Positions 43,720-53,329 are shown, counted from the stretch's first letter. The stretch is DNA of 64,000 nucleotides from an uncultured Tessaracoccus sp. (GCF_947255005.1 NZ_CAMYFI010000006.1:5876-69875), one strand, 5' to 3'. Program-made: numbers and translations. The notes: generated by a model from the sequence alone, not told the origin.

Positions 43720-46334
43720 CGGCCGAACCTCGGCCCCTCCTGACATTCGGGCCACCAAAGGTTGCAGGCCGACCAAAACAGAAAACACGCCCTCTGCCTC
43801 GCTTGTCCAAACCAACCAGCGGCAGGCAGGGCGCACGCCTGACACCGCAATTTGGTGAACTGCGCTCGGCGTTCGATGCCGAGCGCGCACGTCTCTCGCC
43901 TGACGCGCGGGATGAGGTAGATCCGGCCTTGGTAGTGGTCTTTGACCTCGCCGGAAGCGTCACGGAGTTCCGCAACGCGATCAACAAAGTCGACGGGCTC
44001 GAGTTCTTGTCTGAATTGATCGGGGAGCAATCTGACCCTGACGACGATTTCCACATGGTGGAGTCCAAGAGCGGCCGTACGGACAAGCCCGTTCAGCACT
44101 CCCTGTACCTGATGCTGTCGAACGCAAAAGCGATTGATCAACTCCTCAGCTTGTTCAAGACTTGGCAAACAGACCCGACAACAAAGTTTGCTCGTGGCCT
44201 CGGCAGGTTCAAGACAGCGTTCGAACAGCTCACCTCAATCAGACGCTGGGGGCCAGAGGATCGCATCCGAGAGACCGGCCTTCGCGAACAGTGGCAAGAG
44301 ACGCTCGACCTCGTCGGCCAATCCGTGAGCACTGTGATGGTTGAAATCGAGCTGTGGTACCGCTCCGATGCTAGACAGCGCGCCACCGCGCAAGCGCACG
44401 TCGAGAAAGTCATCGCCGACAGTGGCGGGCGTGTGCTCGATCGCTCTCAGATCGGGGAGATCAGCTACCACGCCCTGCTTGCCGAAATGCCGATTCAACA
44501 GGTTCATTCACTGACCACCGAGGGTGCCGAGTCGATCCAACTGCTGGCCACAGACGAAGTCATGTTTGTCAGTCCGTTCACCCCTATGCACGTCGCACCG
44601 CCGACCGCGGAAACGAGTATTCAGTTCGACCTGGAACCCCGAAGAGGTGCCCCTTCTGAGTTGCCTAGGGTCGCCTTGCTGGATGGGTTGCCGTTCGCTA
44701 ACCATGACGCCCTCGCAGGTCGACTGGTAGTCGATGATCCTGATGGTCTTGGCGAGGACTACCCGCTGGCCTCTCGTTACCACGGCACGGCGATGGCGTC
44801 CTTGATCATTCATGGAGACCTTGCCACCCGCAGTGAACCGATCGACCGGCCCCTTTATGTGCGTCCAATCATGCAACCCCACGAGTTTATGTCAGGACAC
44901 GAACAGACCCTGCCAAACAGGCTGTTCCCTGACTTGCTACACCGCGCGGTCAAGCGAATCGTTGAAGGTGATGCCGGCCACGACCCTGTCGCACCCAGCG
45001 TGCGCGTCATCAACCTCTCCATCGGGTCCCAAGCACGAGCGCTTGTGAGAAGAATGAGCCCTGTTGGCCGGCTACTCGACTGGCTAGCTCATTCCTACAA
45101 CCTGCTGTTCATCGTCAGCGCTGGCAATCATCTCGGCCCAATCACAATTCCCGTTGCCGTGGCCAGCGACCCCGAATCCGCTCGATCCGCTGCAATCCGA
45201 ACCCTCCACGACAGTGCGCTGTTGCGCGGCATCCTCCCTCCAGGAGATGCTCTCAACGCACTCACCATCGGAGCGACCCACACCGACGGACTCGGCGATA
45301 TCGACGTACCAGACACCGCCTGGGACATTACGCACCCGAACGGACCTGCCCACTATAGCGCGACGGGACCCGGCGTCGATCGATCAGTCAAGCCCGACCT
45401 GCATCACACCGGTGGCAGAGCGCTCTACACCCGCCCTGTCATTCCAGCCGATCGCCTAGAAACCGTTGCCGTGGAACTGGCCCAGACCGCAACTACCGGT
45501 CCGGGGCTCCAGGTGGCTGCACCTGGGCGAGCAGGCGCAACCAACCACACCGTCTTCAGCGTCGGCACGAGCAACGCAACGGCACTGGTGACGCGCGAGG
45601 CCAGCCGACTCTTCGATGTCCTTGAAGCTGGCTCCGACGATTCAGAAGACGCGCCGCTGCCAGATCCTCAATATCATCCCCTACTAGTGAGAGCCCTCCT
45701 TGCCCATGCGACAAGCTGGGGCGATTGGGAACCGCAACTGCGCCGCGAACTCAAGCTGAGCAAGCAGGAAGCTCGTCGACGCCTGACCGCGCTTCTGGGC
45801 TACGGGCGCCTCGACACAGATCGACTCGGCGCTGGGGCCACAAACAGAGCAGTCCTAGTCAGCGGAGGGCTGATAGCCGGCGACCAACGTCACACCTATG
45901 AGTTGCCACTCCCGCCTTCGCTTCGTGCACGCGCAGAATGGCATCGCCTCACCATCACCCTGGCGTACATGGCACCCACTGTCAGTCGGCTCAACCGCTA
46001 CCGAAGTGCGAAGGTGTACTTCGCCACTCCAGACAAGCAACTCGCAGGCGGACAACGCATTGATGCGGAGCACAACTCGGTCAGGCGCGGGAGCCTCCAA
46101 CACGAGATCGTCCAAGGCAGCCGCGCCATGGTGTTCGGCGACGATGACACGTTCCCGATCCACGTTGAATGCATGGACGACGCCGAACACCTTGGTGCTG
46201 GTAAGACGGTGCGATACGCACTCGTGGTCTCCATCGAGACAGCAGCGCAGACCTCGACCACGATCCACGACGAAGTACGGGCAAGACTGCGGCAACAAGC
46301 CCGCGATCGCACGCGCGGCCGGGTACAGAGCTGA
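43716..46334 (+). CDS. Subtilisin-like S8 protease of an Iet-type defence pair (IetS-like)
   Basis: An 872-aa protein. The catalytic triad is in subtilase order: D323 in VALLDGLP, H356 in SRYHGTAMASL and S619 in GTSNATA, with oxyanion Asn about 471 in SAGNH. A 300-residue N-terminal extension and a C-terminal beta-rich region flank the protease. It has no signal peptide, so it acts inside the cell. Its start overlaps the ATPase gene. Confidence 0.88.
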   Translation: MTAEPRPLLTFGPPKVAGRPKQKTRPLPRLSKPTSGRQGARLTPQFGELRSAFDAERARLSPDARDEVDPALVVVFDLAGSVTEFRNAINKVDGLEFLSELIGEQSDPDDDFHMVESKSGRTDKPVQHSLYLMLSNAKAIDQLLSLFKTWQTDPTTKFARGLGRFKTAFEQLTSIRRWGPEDRIRETGLREQWQETLDLVGQSVSTVMVEIELWYRSDARQRATAQAHVEKVIADSGGRVLDRSQIGEISYHALLAEMPIQQVHSLTTEGAESIQLLATDEVMFVSPFTPMHVAPPTAETSIQFDLEPRRGAPSELPRVALLDGLPFANHDALAGRLVVDDPDGLGEDYPLASRYHGTAMASLIIHGDLATRSEPIDRPLYVRPIMQPHEFMSGHEQTLPNRLFPDLLHRAVKRIVEGDAGHDPVAPSVRVINLSIGSQARALVRRMSPVGRLLDWLAHSYNLLFIVSAGNHLGPITIPVAVASDPESARSAAIRTLHDSALLRGILPPGDALNALTIGATHTDGLGDIDVPDTAWDITHPNGPAHYSATGPGVDRSVKPDLHHTGGRALYTRPVIPADRLETVAVELAQTATTGPGLQVAAPGRAGATNHTVFSVGTSNATALVTREASRLFDVLEAGSDDSEDAPLPDPQYHPLLVRALLAHATSWGDWEPQLRRELKLSKQEARRRLTALLGYGRLDTDRLGAGATNRAVLVSGGLIAGDQRHTYELPLPPSLRARAEWHRLTITLAYMAPTVSRLNRYRSAKVYFATPDKQLAGGQRIDAEHNSVRRGSLQHEIVQGSRAMVFGDDDTFPIHVECMDDAEHLGAGKTVRYALVVSIETAAQTSTTIHDEVRARLRQQARDRTRGRVQS

Positions 46335-46384
46335 TAAATCACGGTGAAGGACTGCATACTCTGGCCCAGCTCCTGTTGGGAACA

Positions 46385-46870
46385 TCAGCGTTGGTCATGA
46401 TGTCTTGAGCTCTTGCCGAGACCGTGGGACTCCGTTCGGATACGACCGTGCGTGTCGAGCATCATGACGCAGGCGGCGATCAAGTGTTTGCGGACTGTCC
46501 CCGCGGTGTAGCCGAACTTGTTGCCCACACGCTCCAGTGAAGCCCCCTGCTCATACATGGACCGCATCAGCCGAATCTCGCTGATCGACGGGGAGTGGTT
46601 GCGGAGGACGACACCGCCTTCTCGCAGGAGGCGAGAGAGTCGCTCGTCTCCAATGCCAACCTGTCGGGCCACAGCCTTCAGGGACGCGCCGGCAGCGTAA
46701 GCGGCTTCCGCTCGTTGAAGGACGCCTTCGGATGCTCGCGGCGCCTGCTGTGGGTGGCGCCGGCGCCTCTGGCGGTGTGACCTGTGCCGTCCAACGCGGA
46801 TCGACCGGTGCATTCGCACCATCTGAATTACGGCCGGGGCAAGTTTCGACAAGCTTCCCGCTAGCTCCAC
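46385..46870 (-). CDS. Double-HTH protein at the right end of island B
   Basis: The GTG start (46870) is part of the attachment core. The N-terminus VELAGSLSKLAPAVIQMVRM is followed by a basic linker, HTH 1 (AAGASLKAVARQVGIGDERL) and HTH 2 (YEQGASLERVGNKFGYTAGT), 161 aa. HTH pairs of this type occur in the C-termini of resolvases, and the protein may bind the attachment site. It is homologous to 61340-61774 and to the relic at 29590. Candidate directionality or regulatory factor (inference). Confidence 0.75.
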   Translation of the reverse strand: MELAGSLSKLAPAVIQMVRMHRSIRVGRHRSHRQRRRRHPQQAPRASEGVLQRAEAAYAAGASLKAVARQVGIGDERLSRLLREGGVVLRNHSPSISEIRLMRSMYEQGASLERVGNKFGYTAGTVRKHLIAACVMMLDTHGRIRTESHGLGKSSRHHDQR

Positions 46871-46898
46871 TCCACGCACAAGGCTCGAACCTTTGCCA
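46836..46898. other. Attachment site 4 (boundary of islands B and C)
   Basis: The left arm GGGGCAAGTTTCGA (46836-46849), core AGCTCCAC (46863-46870) and right arm TCGAACCTTTGCC (from 46885) are arranged almost symmetrically about 46866, as expected for a serine-recombinase site. Confidence 0.7.
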
Positions 46899-47158
46899 TC
46901 ATTGGCGGTTTCGGTTCGGGCCTTGTTGCCGTCTTGAACCCAGCGATGAGGGCATTGGCGTTGGTCCCTGGGTCGAGGAGCATCTCGAAGGATTCGTTGT
47001 TCTGGACTCGGAGTTGATCGTCTTCGTCAATGCAGATCCTAGTGAAGAACGCTTGGCTGCAGAGGCACCGGTTGGCGTTATTGCAGCGTGCGTAGACATC
47101 GGCGCAGTTGGCGAGCACGTTGAGGGCTTCACCGAGGTGGGCTCGAGTGCACGCAGGA
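46861..47158 (-). pseudogene. 3' fragment of a serine recombinase gene (island C left end)
   Basis: The frame reads CTRAHLGEALNVLANCADVY, NQ/SQAFFTRICIDEDDQLRV and ESFEMLLDPG, matching recombinase C-termini, and stops with VEWS and TAG inside the attachment core. Everything upstream of about 47158, including the catalytic domain, has been replaced by unrelated genes. Confidence 0.78.
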
Positions 47159-47207
47159 AATGTCAGTGGTGGCCGTCAGACTGAAGGAAGCTCTGAGAGG
47201 AGAAAGC

Positions 47208-47597
47208 GTGATCGAAGCAGCCAAAGCTCTACCCGGGCTCATCAAGGACTGGAAGACCAACCGTGATCTGATCTACCAACATGTCGGATGCGTCGCCGGC
47301 TTCTTGACGATCGCCGCGTACATTCGCGAGCAACGCCCCAGTGAGGTTCTCGCTGACCTGTTCAACGTGGCCGGGGTGCCGAGTGCCGGGGACTGGCTCG
47401 AATCCAACCTCCCACCGTTCCTTGCTCAGCCAGATGCTCAGTCAAGTCACACCCTCATACAGGTGGCAGGTGTTGCCGTGCTTCTTATGCTCGTGATGCC
47501 GTTCTTCAACGCACGACGGAACGAGTCTCATGTCGATTTTCAGGCTGCAGGCCTGTTCGGTGCACGAGCAGGAGTACGACCTGGATTCTCCTGGTGA
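47208..47597 (+). CDS. Small membrane-associated protein, unknown
   Basis: GTG start at 47208 after GAGAGGAG. VIEAAKALPGLIKDWKTNRD precedes a hydrophobic segment (VGCVAGFLTIAAYI) and a second one (LIQVAGVAVLLMLVMPFF). The product is 129 aa. It overlaps the next frame by 4 bp (GTGA). No family is recognised. Confidence 0.55.
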   Translation: MIEAAKALPGLIKDWKTNRDLIYQHVGCVAGFLTIAAYIREQRPSEVLADLFNVAGVPSAGDWLESNLPPFLAQPDAQSSHTLIQVAGVAVLLMLVMPFFNARRNESHVDFQAAGLFGARAGVRPGFSW

Positions 47598-47915
47598 TCG
47601 CTGTGCAGCTCGGATCATTGCAGTGGGGCATCGAGTGGTTGCGCTCCACGAGCTTGATTCTCGGGGCGATCGCGGCATTCGGTTTGGTCACCTTGCTCGT
47701 CGTGTATGCGGTTGCCCGGAAACTTTGGATGCACAACCTGCTTGCGCCTGTTGGACGTGGCCTTTGGTGGCTGATCGCCCGCGGCAGTGCTTGTTCTCAC
47801 CATGGCCGTCTTCGCCTTAGTCTTCGTCGTCATCGGTCCAGCACTCGGCCTCGGCATGTGGCTGTTCTCCACCGAGTCAGATGCCCACTATGAAACCCAA
47901 CGAAGAATCCCCTAG
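47594..47915 (+). pseudogene. Small membrane protein gene with frameshift
   Basis: The frame from the GTG at 47594 encodes LRSTSLILGAIAAFGLVTLL and LLAPVGRGLWWLIA, then leaves frame near 47778. Removing one C restores AAVLVLTMAVFALVFVVIGP and an end in ETQRRIP-stop at 47915. So it is a two-to-three-helix membrane protein broken by one inserted base, or a sequencing error. Confidence 0.5.
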
Positions 47916-47985
47916 AGACGCACAGAAGAAGAATCCCCCACCCGCGCCATCCCCATCTCCTTGGGAAGTGCACCACCGGCGCGCC

Positions 47986-48037
47986 TTGACTGTGCTGCCG
48001 TCCCGTGTATTATGAACGTGTTCAGTGAACATGTTCA
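47986..48037 (+). promoter_or_regulatory. Strong promoter with double TetR operator
   Basis: TTGACT (47986-47991), 16 bp and TATTAT (48008-48013) form a near-consensus promoter. Immediately downstream are two palindromes in tandem, TGAACGTGTTCA (48013-48024) and TGAACATGTTCA (48026-48037), overlapping the start of transcription: an autoregulatory operator for the TetR gene that follows. Confidence 0.8.
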
Positions 48038-48047
48038 GGAGGTGCAA

Positions 48048-48641
48048 GTGGTCACTGCTAGGACTGAGGCACGTCAGACGACGCGCCGCGCCGTGCTGCA
48101 GGCCGCGGCCCGGCTGTTCGAGGAGCGTGGGTTCCTCGCGACGACCGTGCGCGACATCGCCCGAGAAGCCGATGTGAGTGTTGGGACCGTCATGGCAGCT
48201 GGCGACAAGGAAGCTCTACTTGTTGAACTCTTCGACGGCCTCATCGAGGAGCGCCAGCAGCTCGCTGACACGCAAGTCCTTGGTGGCACCGCCTGGTGCG
48301 GTGTGGACGCAGTCGCTGTGGTGGAGCCCTTCGTGGTGCTATTCGAAGAGCGTCGTGACCTTGCCCAGGCCTATGCCTCGGTTCTGGTGAGCGGACGGCA
48401 TTCCTCTGTGGTTTTCACGGGCCTCGCGCGGCGGCTGATCGCTGTGTTCGAACAGCTTATGAACGCCTGCGGATGCTCAGGGCCGATGGGAGCCCCCGGG
48501 CGCGCCGAAGCGCTCCACGCGGCGTACATCGGAAGCCTGTTCATCTGGTCGGCAACCCCGGAAGGATCCGCATCGGAGTTCCTGGCTCAGCTTCGCGAGG
48601 TTTTCGCGGCGATCTGCCACCATGAGGGAGGCGACTCATGA
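48048..48641 (+). CDS. TetR-family regulator
   Basis: HTH RRAVLQAAARLFEERGFLAT and VRDIAREADVSVGTVMAAGD. The start is GTG at 48048 behind AGGAGG; the longer frame from 47961 would run through the promoter. The product is 197 aa. It overlaps the DoxX-like gene by 4 bp and probably represses both from the double palindrome upstream. Confidence 0.87.
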   Translation: MVTARTEARQTTRRAVLQAAARLFEERGFLATTVRDIAREADVSVGTVMAAGDKEALLVELFDGLIEERQQLADTQVLGGTAWCGVDAVAVVEPFVVLFEERRDLAQAYASVLVSGRHSSVVFTGLARRLIAVFEQLMNACGCSGPMGAPGRAEALHAAYIGSLFIWSATPEGSASEFLAQLREVFAAICHHEGGDS

Positions 48642-48994
48642 TCTTGCTGCCATCTTGGTGGGTGCCACCAGCACTTCTGGCCGCCGTCCTCCTTGTAGAT
48701 GTCGCGCTGTCGGTCAGGCCGGTGCGATTCATTCGCGACTGTCTCCACAGTGTTCGCTTCCCCGAGGAGTGGTGGTGGGCTCTGCTCGTCGTCAAGACGC
48801 TTGCGGCAGCCGGGCTCATCGCGGGCATCTGGATCCCCGGGCTCGCCTTCGCAGCGAACAGCGGGGTGATCGCTTACCTCCTGTGCGCAGCAGCAGCCCA
48901 CATCCGAGCAGGAGCGACAGGATCGGCTTTCAGGATCAACTGCTTGGGGATGCTGGCGCTATCCTGCGCCATCCTGGCGTTGAGCACCCTCTAG
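48638..48994 (+). CDS. DoxX-like membrane protein
   Basis: 118 aa with four hydrophobic helices. VRFIRDCLHSVRFPEEWWWA and KTLAAAGLIAGIWIPGLAFA match the DoxX-like layout. Its role in this operon is unknown; relatives take part in redox or detoxification. Translationally coupled to the TetR gene. Confidence 0.8.
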   Translation: MILLPSWWVPPALLAAVLLVDVALSVRPVRFIRDCLHSVRFPEEWWWALLVVKTLAAAGLIAGIWIPGLAFAANSGVIAYLLCAAAAHIRAGATGSAFRINCLGMLALSCAILALSTL

Positions 48995-49036
48995 CTGTCT
49001 TGGTCGAAGACATTGGTTGACGGCATGCCAGACCTA

Positions 49037-50305
49037 TCACGATTCACCCTCGTCTGAGTTCGATGCACCTTGCGACAGTGCCCAGATTGCAACACCAAGG
49101 ACCAACACGACAGCCCCACAGCTCAGGGCAGCCACGTGTTGCGCGCTGGCGTAGTCAGCGGCCCTGTTGGGAGCTCCAGCGGCAACCAGGTCGGCTATCG
49201 TTTGGTCGGGAATGCGGCGCCGCACAAGGATGGTCAGCAGTGCTGAGTAGCAGGCCACCGACAGGGCTTCGGATCCGATGCGGGCGAAGTTCAGCAGCCC
49301 GGCAGCGCTGCCCGACGAGTGGCTCGGCACCCGGGCCAGGGCTTCTCCATCGACCACGCCGAGAGGAAGCCCGAACCCGAGCCCGATCAGCACTAGAGCT
49401 GGCACAACCGCCCACACGGAATTGCCCGGGGCGAGTGCCAGCATCGCGACCGAACCGGCCGTCAGGCAACCGATGGATGCGACCAGGACCGGACCGATGC
49501 CGATTTGATGGCGCTTCATGACTGAGACGGCGACGCTCGGAGACAGGATGACAGGAAGAGTCGCGACGAGCATCATCACTCCGGCCTGTCCTGCGTTCCA
49601 GCCATGGATCGCGCTGAATGCTGCGGGAAGGTAGGTCAGGAAGGTCACGAACCCCACCGAGGCTGTGATCGGAACTAGTGTCATCGCTGCGAACCCGCGG
49701 TTGGTCAGCAGACTGACGTTGAGCAGGCGGCGCGCTCCGTCGTGTTCAACCTGCACTGCGGGGATCCCTCTCGACATTGCTAACGACACGGCCAAGACGA
49801 TGGCTGGCAGCCAGAATGCTGCGCGCCAGCCAAACGCCTGTGCAACCAGGCCGCACAGCGTTGGGCCGAGCCCCAGGCCTAGCCCGTTGATGGTGCCAAA
49901 TAGTGCGAACGCCTTGGCCCGGGCGGAACCTTCCCAAGCCAGCGACAGGATCGACGTTGCGCTAGTCAGGACGGCAGCGGCGCCCGCTCCAGCCACGAGT
50001 CGGGCACCATCCAGCAGTAACAGCGTCGGTGCGAGGGCGCTGCCGATAGAGGCCAGCAGGACGATGATGACTCCAGCACGGAAGACCCGGTGGTGCCCGG
50101 CGCGGTCGGCGAACCCGCCCCACAGCAGGGTACAGAGGGCGAAGGCGACGTTGAAACCGTTGACGACCCACTGCAGCGGACCCGGACTGGATCCTAGGTC
50201 GGCCGCGATGCGCGGCAGTGCCACTGCTGTGCCGGCGATCGAGAGCGGGATCACAAGTTGCGCCGACAGGATTGCCGGCAGAGCCCAGCGTGTTGGTGTG
50301 GTCAT
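49037..50305 (-). CDS. MFS drug-efflux-type transporter
   Basis: 422 aa with about 12-14 helices. Motif A is visible as GGFADRAGHHRVFRAG, and GWRAAFWLPA follows motif C (GLGLGLGPTLCG), the antiporter signature of drug:H+ exporters. It is divergent from an ArsR-type gene with two operator repeats between them, so expression is likely induced by the exported compound. Confidence 0.87.
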   Translation of the reverse strand: MTTPTRWALPAILSAQLVIPLSIAGTAVALPRIAADLGSSPGPLQWVVNGFNVAFALCTLLWGGFADRAGHHRVFRAGVIIVLLASIGSALAPTLLLLDGARLVAGAGAAAVLTSATSILSLAWEGSARAKAFALFGTINGLGLGLGPTLCGLVAQAFGWRAAFWLPAIVLAVSLAMSRGIPAVQVEHDGARRLLNVSLLTNRGFAAMTLVPITASVGFVTFLTYLPAAFSAIHGWNAGQAGVMMLVATLPVILSPSVAVSVMKRHQIGIGPVLVASIGCLTAGSVAMLALAPGNSVWAVVPALVLIGLGFGLPLGVVDGEALARVPSHSSGSAAGLLNFARIGSEALSVACYSALLTILVRRRIPDQTIADLVAAGAPNRAADYASAQHVAALSCGAVVLVLGVAIWALSQGASNSDEGES

Positions 50306-50318
50306 GACACCCTTCCAT

Positions 50319-50380
50319 AGGTACGATCAATGTCGAACCTAATATGCGGGATCAATTGGTACGATGTCAACCGAACCTAT
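50319..50380. promoter_or_regulatory. Two operator repeats between the MFS and ArsR genes
   Basis: GGTACGAT-6 nt-CGAACCT occurs twice, at 50319-50341 and 50357-50379. Each is itself a dyad (AGGTACGA...TCGAACCT with one mismatch). The spacing of 38 bp and the position between divergent starts fit an ArsR-type repressor controlling both genes. Confidence 0.7.
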
Positions 50381-50398
50381 CGAAAGGTGGTGAGTGTC

Positions 50399-50725
50399 GT
50401 GCCGGACGAAGAAGGGCACCCCAGCGTCACCGAGATGAACCTGCCCGACGTACTGACGGCCCTCAACGATCCATTGCGGCGGCAAGTCGTCAACACACTC
50501 ATCGCCGAGCCCGACGGGACCGAGCGCACCTGCGCGAGTTTTGACCTCGGAGTGTCGAAGTCGACCCTCACCCATCACTTTCGCGTGCTGCGTGAATCTG
50601 GTCTGGTGCGTCAGGTTGATCGAGGAAACTCCCGCAAAGTCTCCCTGCGCCGCGATGAACTCAACCTGCGTTTCCCGGGGCTGTTGGATCTGCTTGGCCG
50701 CGAGGAATCATCGAGGGCCGAGTAG
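50399..50725 (+). CDS. ArsR-family winged-helix regulator
   Basis: LPDVLTALNDPLRRQVVNTL and SFDLGVSKSTLTHHFRVLRE are typical ArsR helices. An ATG at 50330 lies inside the operator, so a later GTG is likelier; 50399 has AAAGG 11 bases upstream, with 50387 and 50390 also possible. About 108 aa. No cysteine metal site is seen, so the inducer may be organic. Confidence 0.82.
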   Translation: MPDEEGHPSVTEMNLPDVLTALNDPLRRQVVNTLIAEPDGTERTCASFDLGVSKSTLTHHFRVLRESGLVRQVDRGNSRKVSLRRDELNLRFPGLLDLLGREESSRAE

Positions 50726-50867
50726 GTCTTGCGTATCGGCGCATTCCGTCGGGCCGCCGCGCCGCGCCCGCGGCAACAGATCAGACGCCTGCGTCTTAGC
50801 CTCGACGACCTTGGCTCGGGTAATGCGCAGGGTTCGGTTGGCTTCGCTGACGCCGCGCTTGCGGGTC

Positions 50868-52175
50868 GGGATCGCGGTCGGTGGCTGCCTCAACACCGCC
50901 CTCAACATCCGCGCCCGCGCCGACCTCATCCTCGACGGCACGCTGAAGCCTGGCCCCAAAATCACCCTGTCCGACGGATCGGCAGCGGGCGTGGGTGACA
51001 TGATCATCACCCGCCGCAACGACCGGCGGCTGCGGAACCGGCACGGTTGGGTCCGCAACGGCCAAACCTGGACCATCACCGCCGTGCGTGACGATGGATC
51101 GGTCACGATCCGCCCACCCGGTACCCGGTTCGGCAACAGCATCGTCCTGCCCGCAGACTATGTGGCTCAGCACGTCGACCTCGGCTACGCCGTCAACACC
51201 CACCGCGCCCAAGGCATCACCACCGACACCGCCCACGTCCTCGTCGAACCCACCACCACGCGCGAGAACCTGTACGTCGCCATGACCTGCGGACGGGAAT
51301 CGAACCGGGCCTACGTCATCCTCGACCGTCCCGACGATCACGCCACCGCGCATCCGGGCGACAATCCCGACGCCACCGCCCGCACAGTCCTCTACGGAGT
51401 CCTCAAACACAGCGGTGCTGAACTGTCGGCGCACGAGACCATCACCGCCGAACAGGACCAGGGGGGCTCGATCGGCCAGCTCGCCGCAGAATACGAAACC
51501 ATCGCCGCCGCAGCCCAACACGACCGTTGGACCACCCTGGCCCGCGGCTCCGGGCTCACCGACGAGCAAGGGCAAGCTGTTATCGACTCCGATGCCCTCG
51601 GCGCCCTGGTTGCGGAACTGCGCCGGGCCGAAGCCAACCACCACAACGCCGACACCCTCCTACCACGCCTCATCAAGGCTCGCGGGTTCGCCAACGCCGA
51701 CGACATCGCCTCCGTCATCCACCACCGCCTCGCCCACGCCACCACCCGACCCGCAGGATCAGGCCGCACCCGCCAGGCCTCGCATCTCATCGCCGGGCTG
51801 ATCCCCGAAGCCACCGGCCCCATGACCCCCGACATGCAGCAAGCCCTGACCGAACGCCGCCACCTCATCGAAACCCGAACCGAAGCCGTCCTCGACACAG
51901 CCCTCCACACCCACGAGCCATGGGTTACCGCACTCGGTCCGATATCCTCCAGTGGGCGGGTGCGGCAGCAATGGCGACGCCGCGCTGTGGTTGTGGCCGC
52001 TTACCGTGACCGCTACGCGATCACCGACGGGAGTCCACTCGGACAGGTGCCGCAGGCGACCGCGCAGAAGATCGATCGTGCCCGCGCAGTTGCCGCACTT
52101 CGCGCACTTACGGGCCCGCAGCACCGAGACCAGCAGCGGCCAGCTCAGAGCCTCGCCCGAAAACTCGAGTTTTGA
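50868..52175 (+). pseudogene. MobF/TraA relaxase-helicase, C-terminal fragment
   Basis: From about 50868 the frame reads GGCLNTALNIRARADLILDG, HGWVRNGQTWTITAVRDDGS, then GYAVNTHRAQGITTDTAHVL and LYVAMTCGRESNRAYVILDR, the last helicase motifs of TraA/TrwC-type relaxases. The N-terminal relaxase and Walker motifs are absent and nothing upstream in this frame is meaningful, so it is a remnant. It indicates that island C derives from a conjugative element. Confidence 0.8.
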
Positions 52176-52255
52176 CCAGGCTAATCGCAGGACAGAGGAA
52201 GGGCCTCACATCACGGGATGCGAGGCCCTGCACGAAGAGGACGGTGCTCGGGCAC

Positions 52256-53260
52256 CTACATCGACCGCGTCGGCTTATCCTTTGACGGCACCGGGCGGTG
52301 TGCGAACTCCGGCCCCAGCGCTGCTCGATCAGCGCCGCGGCCAGGCGCCCGGTTGATCAGATCCTCAACGTCTCTCCCGTCGGTGGCCCGGTGGGCGGTG
52401 CCGTTACGCAGCAGCATGTGCGGGCCGCTGCTGGTCACCGAGGTCACCGGTCCCGGGACCGCGCCGACGCTCCGGCCCAAACGCTGAGCCTCGACCGCCG
52501 TATGCAGCGCACCCGAACGTACGCCCGCCTCGACCACCACGGTGCTCCCAGACAGTGCCGCCATCAGCCGCCCGCGCGCCAGGAACCGCTGCCTCGTCGG
52601 CACCGACCCCGGCGGCACCTCACTGACCAGCAGACCAACATCCGCGATCCGATCAAGCAGTTCCCGGTGACCGGCCGGGTACGGGCGGTCCACCCCGTTA
52701 GCGAGCACCGCGATCGTGTCCCCACCCGACGCCAGCGCTGCCCGGTGAGCGGCGCCCTCGATCCCGTACGCTCCACCGGCCGCCACGACCCGCTCGCCGC
52801 GCGAGAGGTCGCCAGCAATCTGACTGGCGACATGCTCGCCATACGCCGTCGCCGCCCGAGCACCCGTGACCGTCACCAGATCCGCGGTCGGCCGGGCCAG
52901 GAACGACGTCGCACCGCGCGCCCACAGCACATACGGGGCGCGGTCGCCGAGATCGTTCAGTGCCGGGGGCCAGTGCGTATCGCCGGGAATCACCGTCGCG
53001 ACGCCGGAATGCTCGATGCCGCGCATCCGCTCAGCCACGTCCTCGAGTCGGTGCTGCAACGCGAGGCGATCGCGCCAGACCTGGGCGTCCACGCGATTCA
53101 GCCCTGGCACAGCGCCGTCGCCTTCGAGCAGGCGGATTGTCTCGATTCCGCCTTCGCGGGCAAGGACGCGTCCGGTGATGGCGTCGTCGGGTTCGGACAA
53201 GATCGACAACAGTATCCGCGCGCGGCGCTCATCAGGTGCTAGGTCAGCGATACCAGCCAT
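52256..53260 (-). CDS. DprA/Smf-like DNA-processing protein
   Basis: 334 aa from the ATG at 53260. The Rossmann-like DprA core has VTVTGARAATAYGEHVAS, VVAAGGAYGIEGAAHRAALA and ALSGSTVVVEAGVRSGALHT, and LGRSVGAVPGPV. The SAM-like N-terminus is short, and the C-terminal winged helix is replaced by a proline/arginine-rich tail. Such genes are common in actinobacterial conjugative islands next to traA, as here; the role in the element is unknown. Confidence 0.85.
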   Translation of the reverse strand: MAGIADLAPDERRARILLSILSEPDDAITGRVLAREGGIETIRLLEGDGAVPGLNRVDAQVWRDRLALQHRLEDVAERMRGIEHSGVATVIPGDTHWPPALNDLGDRAPYVLWARGATSFLARPTADLVTVTGARAATAYGEHVASQIAGDLSRGERVVAAGGAYGIEGAAHRAALASGGDTIAVLANGVDRPYPAGHRELLDRIADVGLLVSEVPPGSVPTRQRFLARGRLMAALSGSTVVVEAGVRSGALHTAVEAQRLGRSVGAVPGPVTSVTSSGPHMLLRNGTAHRATDGRDVEDLINRAPGRGADRAALGPEFAHRPVPSKDKPTRSM

Positions 53261-53329
53261 GACGTGGCCTCCTTCTCGGTCAGATGACGCCGAGAAGGTG
53301 CACAGCAGCACGCACGCGACAGGCCGTGG

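Noticed and set aside
50541..50867. N-terminal part of the frame that runs into the relaxase fragment
   Set aside because: It overlaps the ArsR gene in another frame and shows no relaxase similarity before about 50868.
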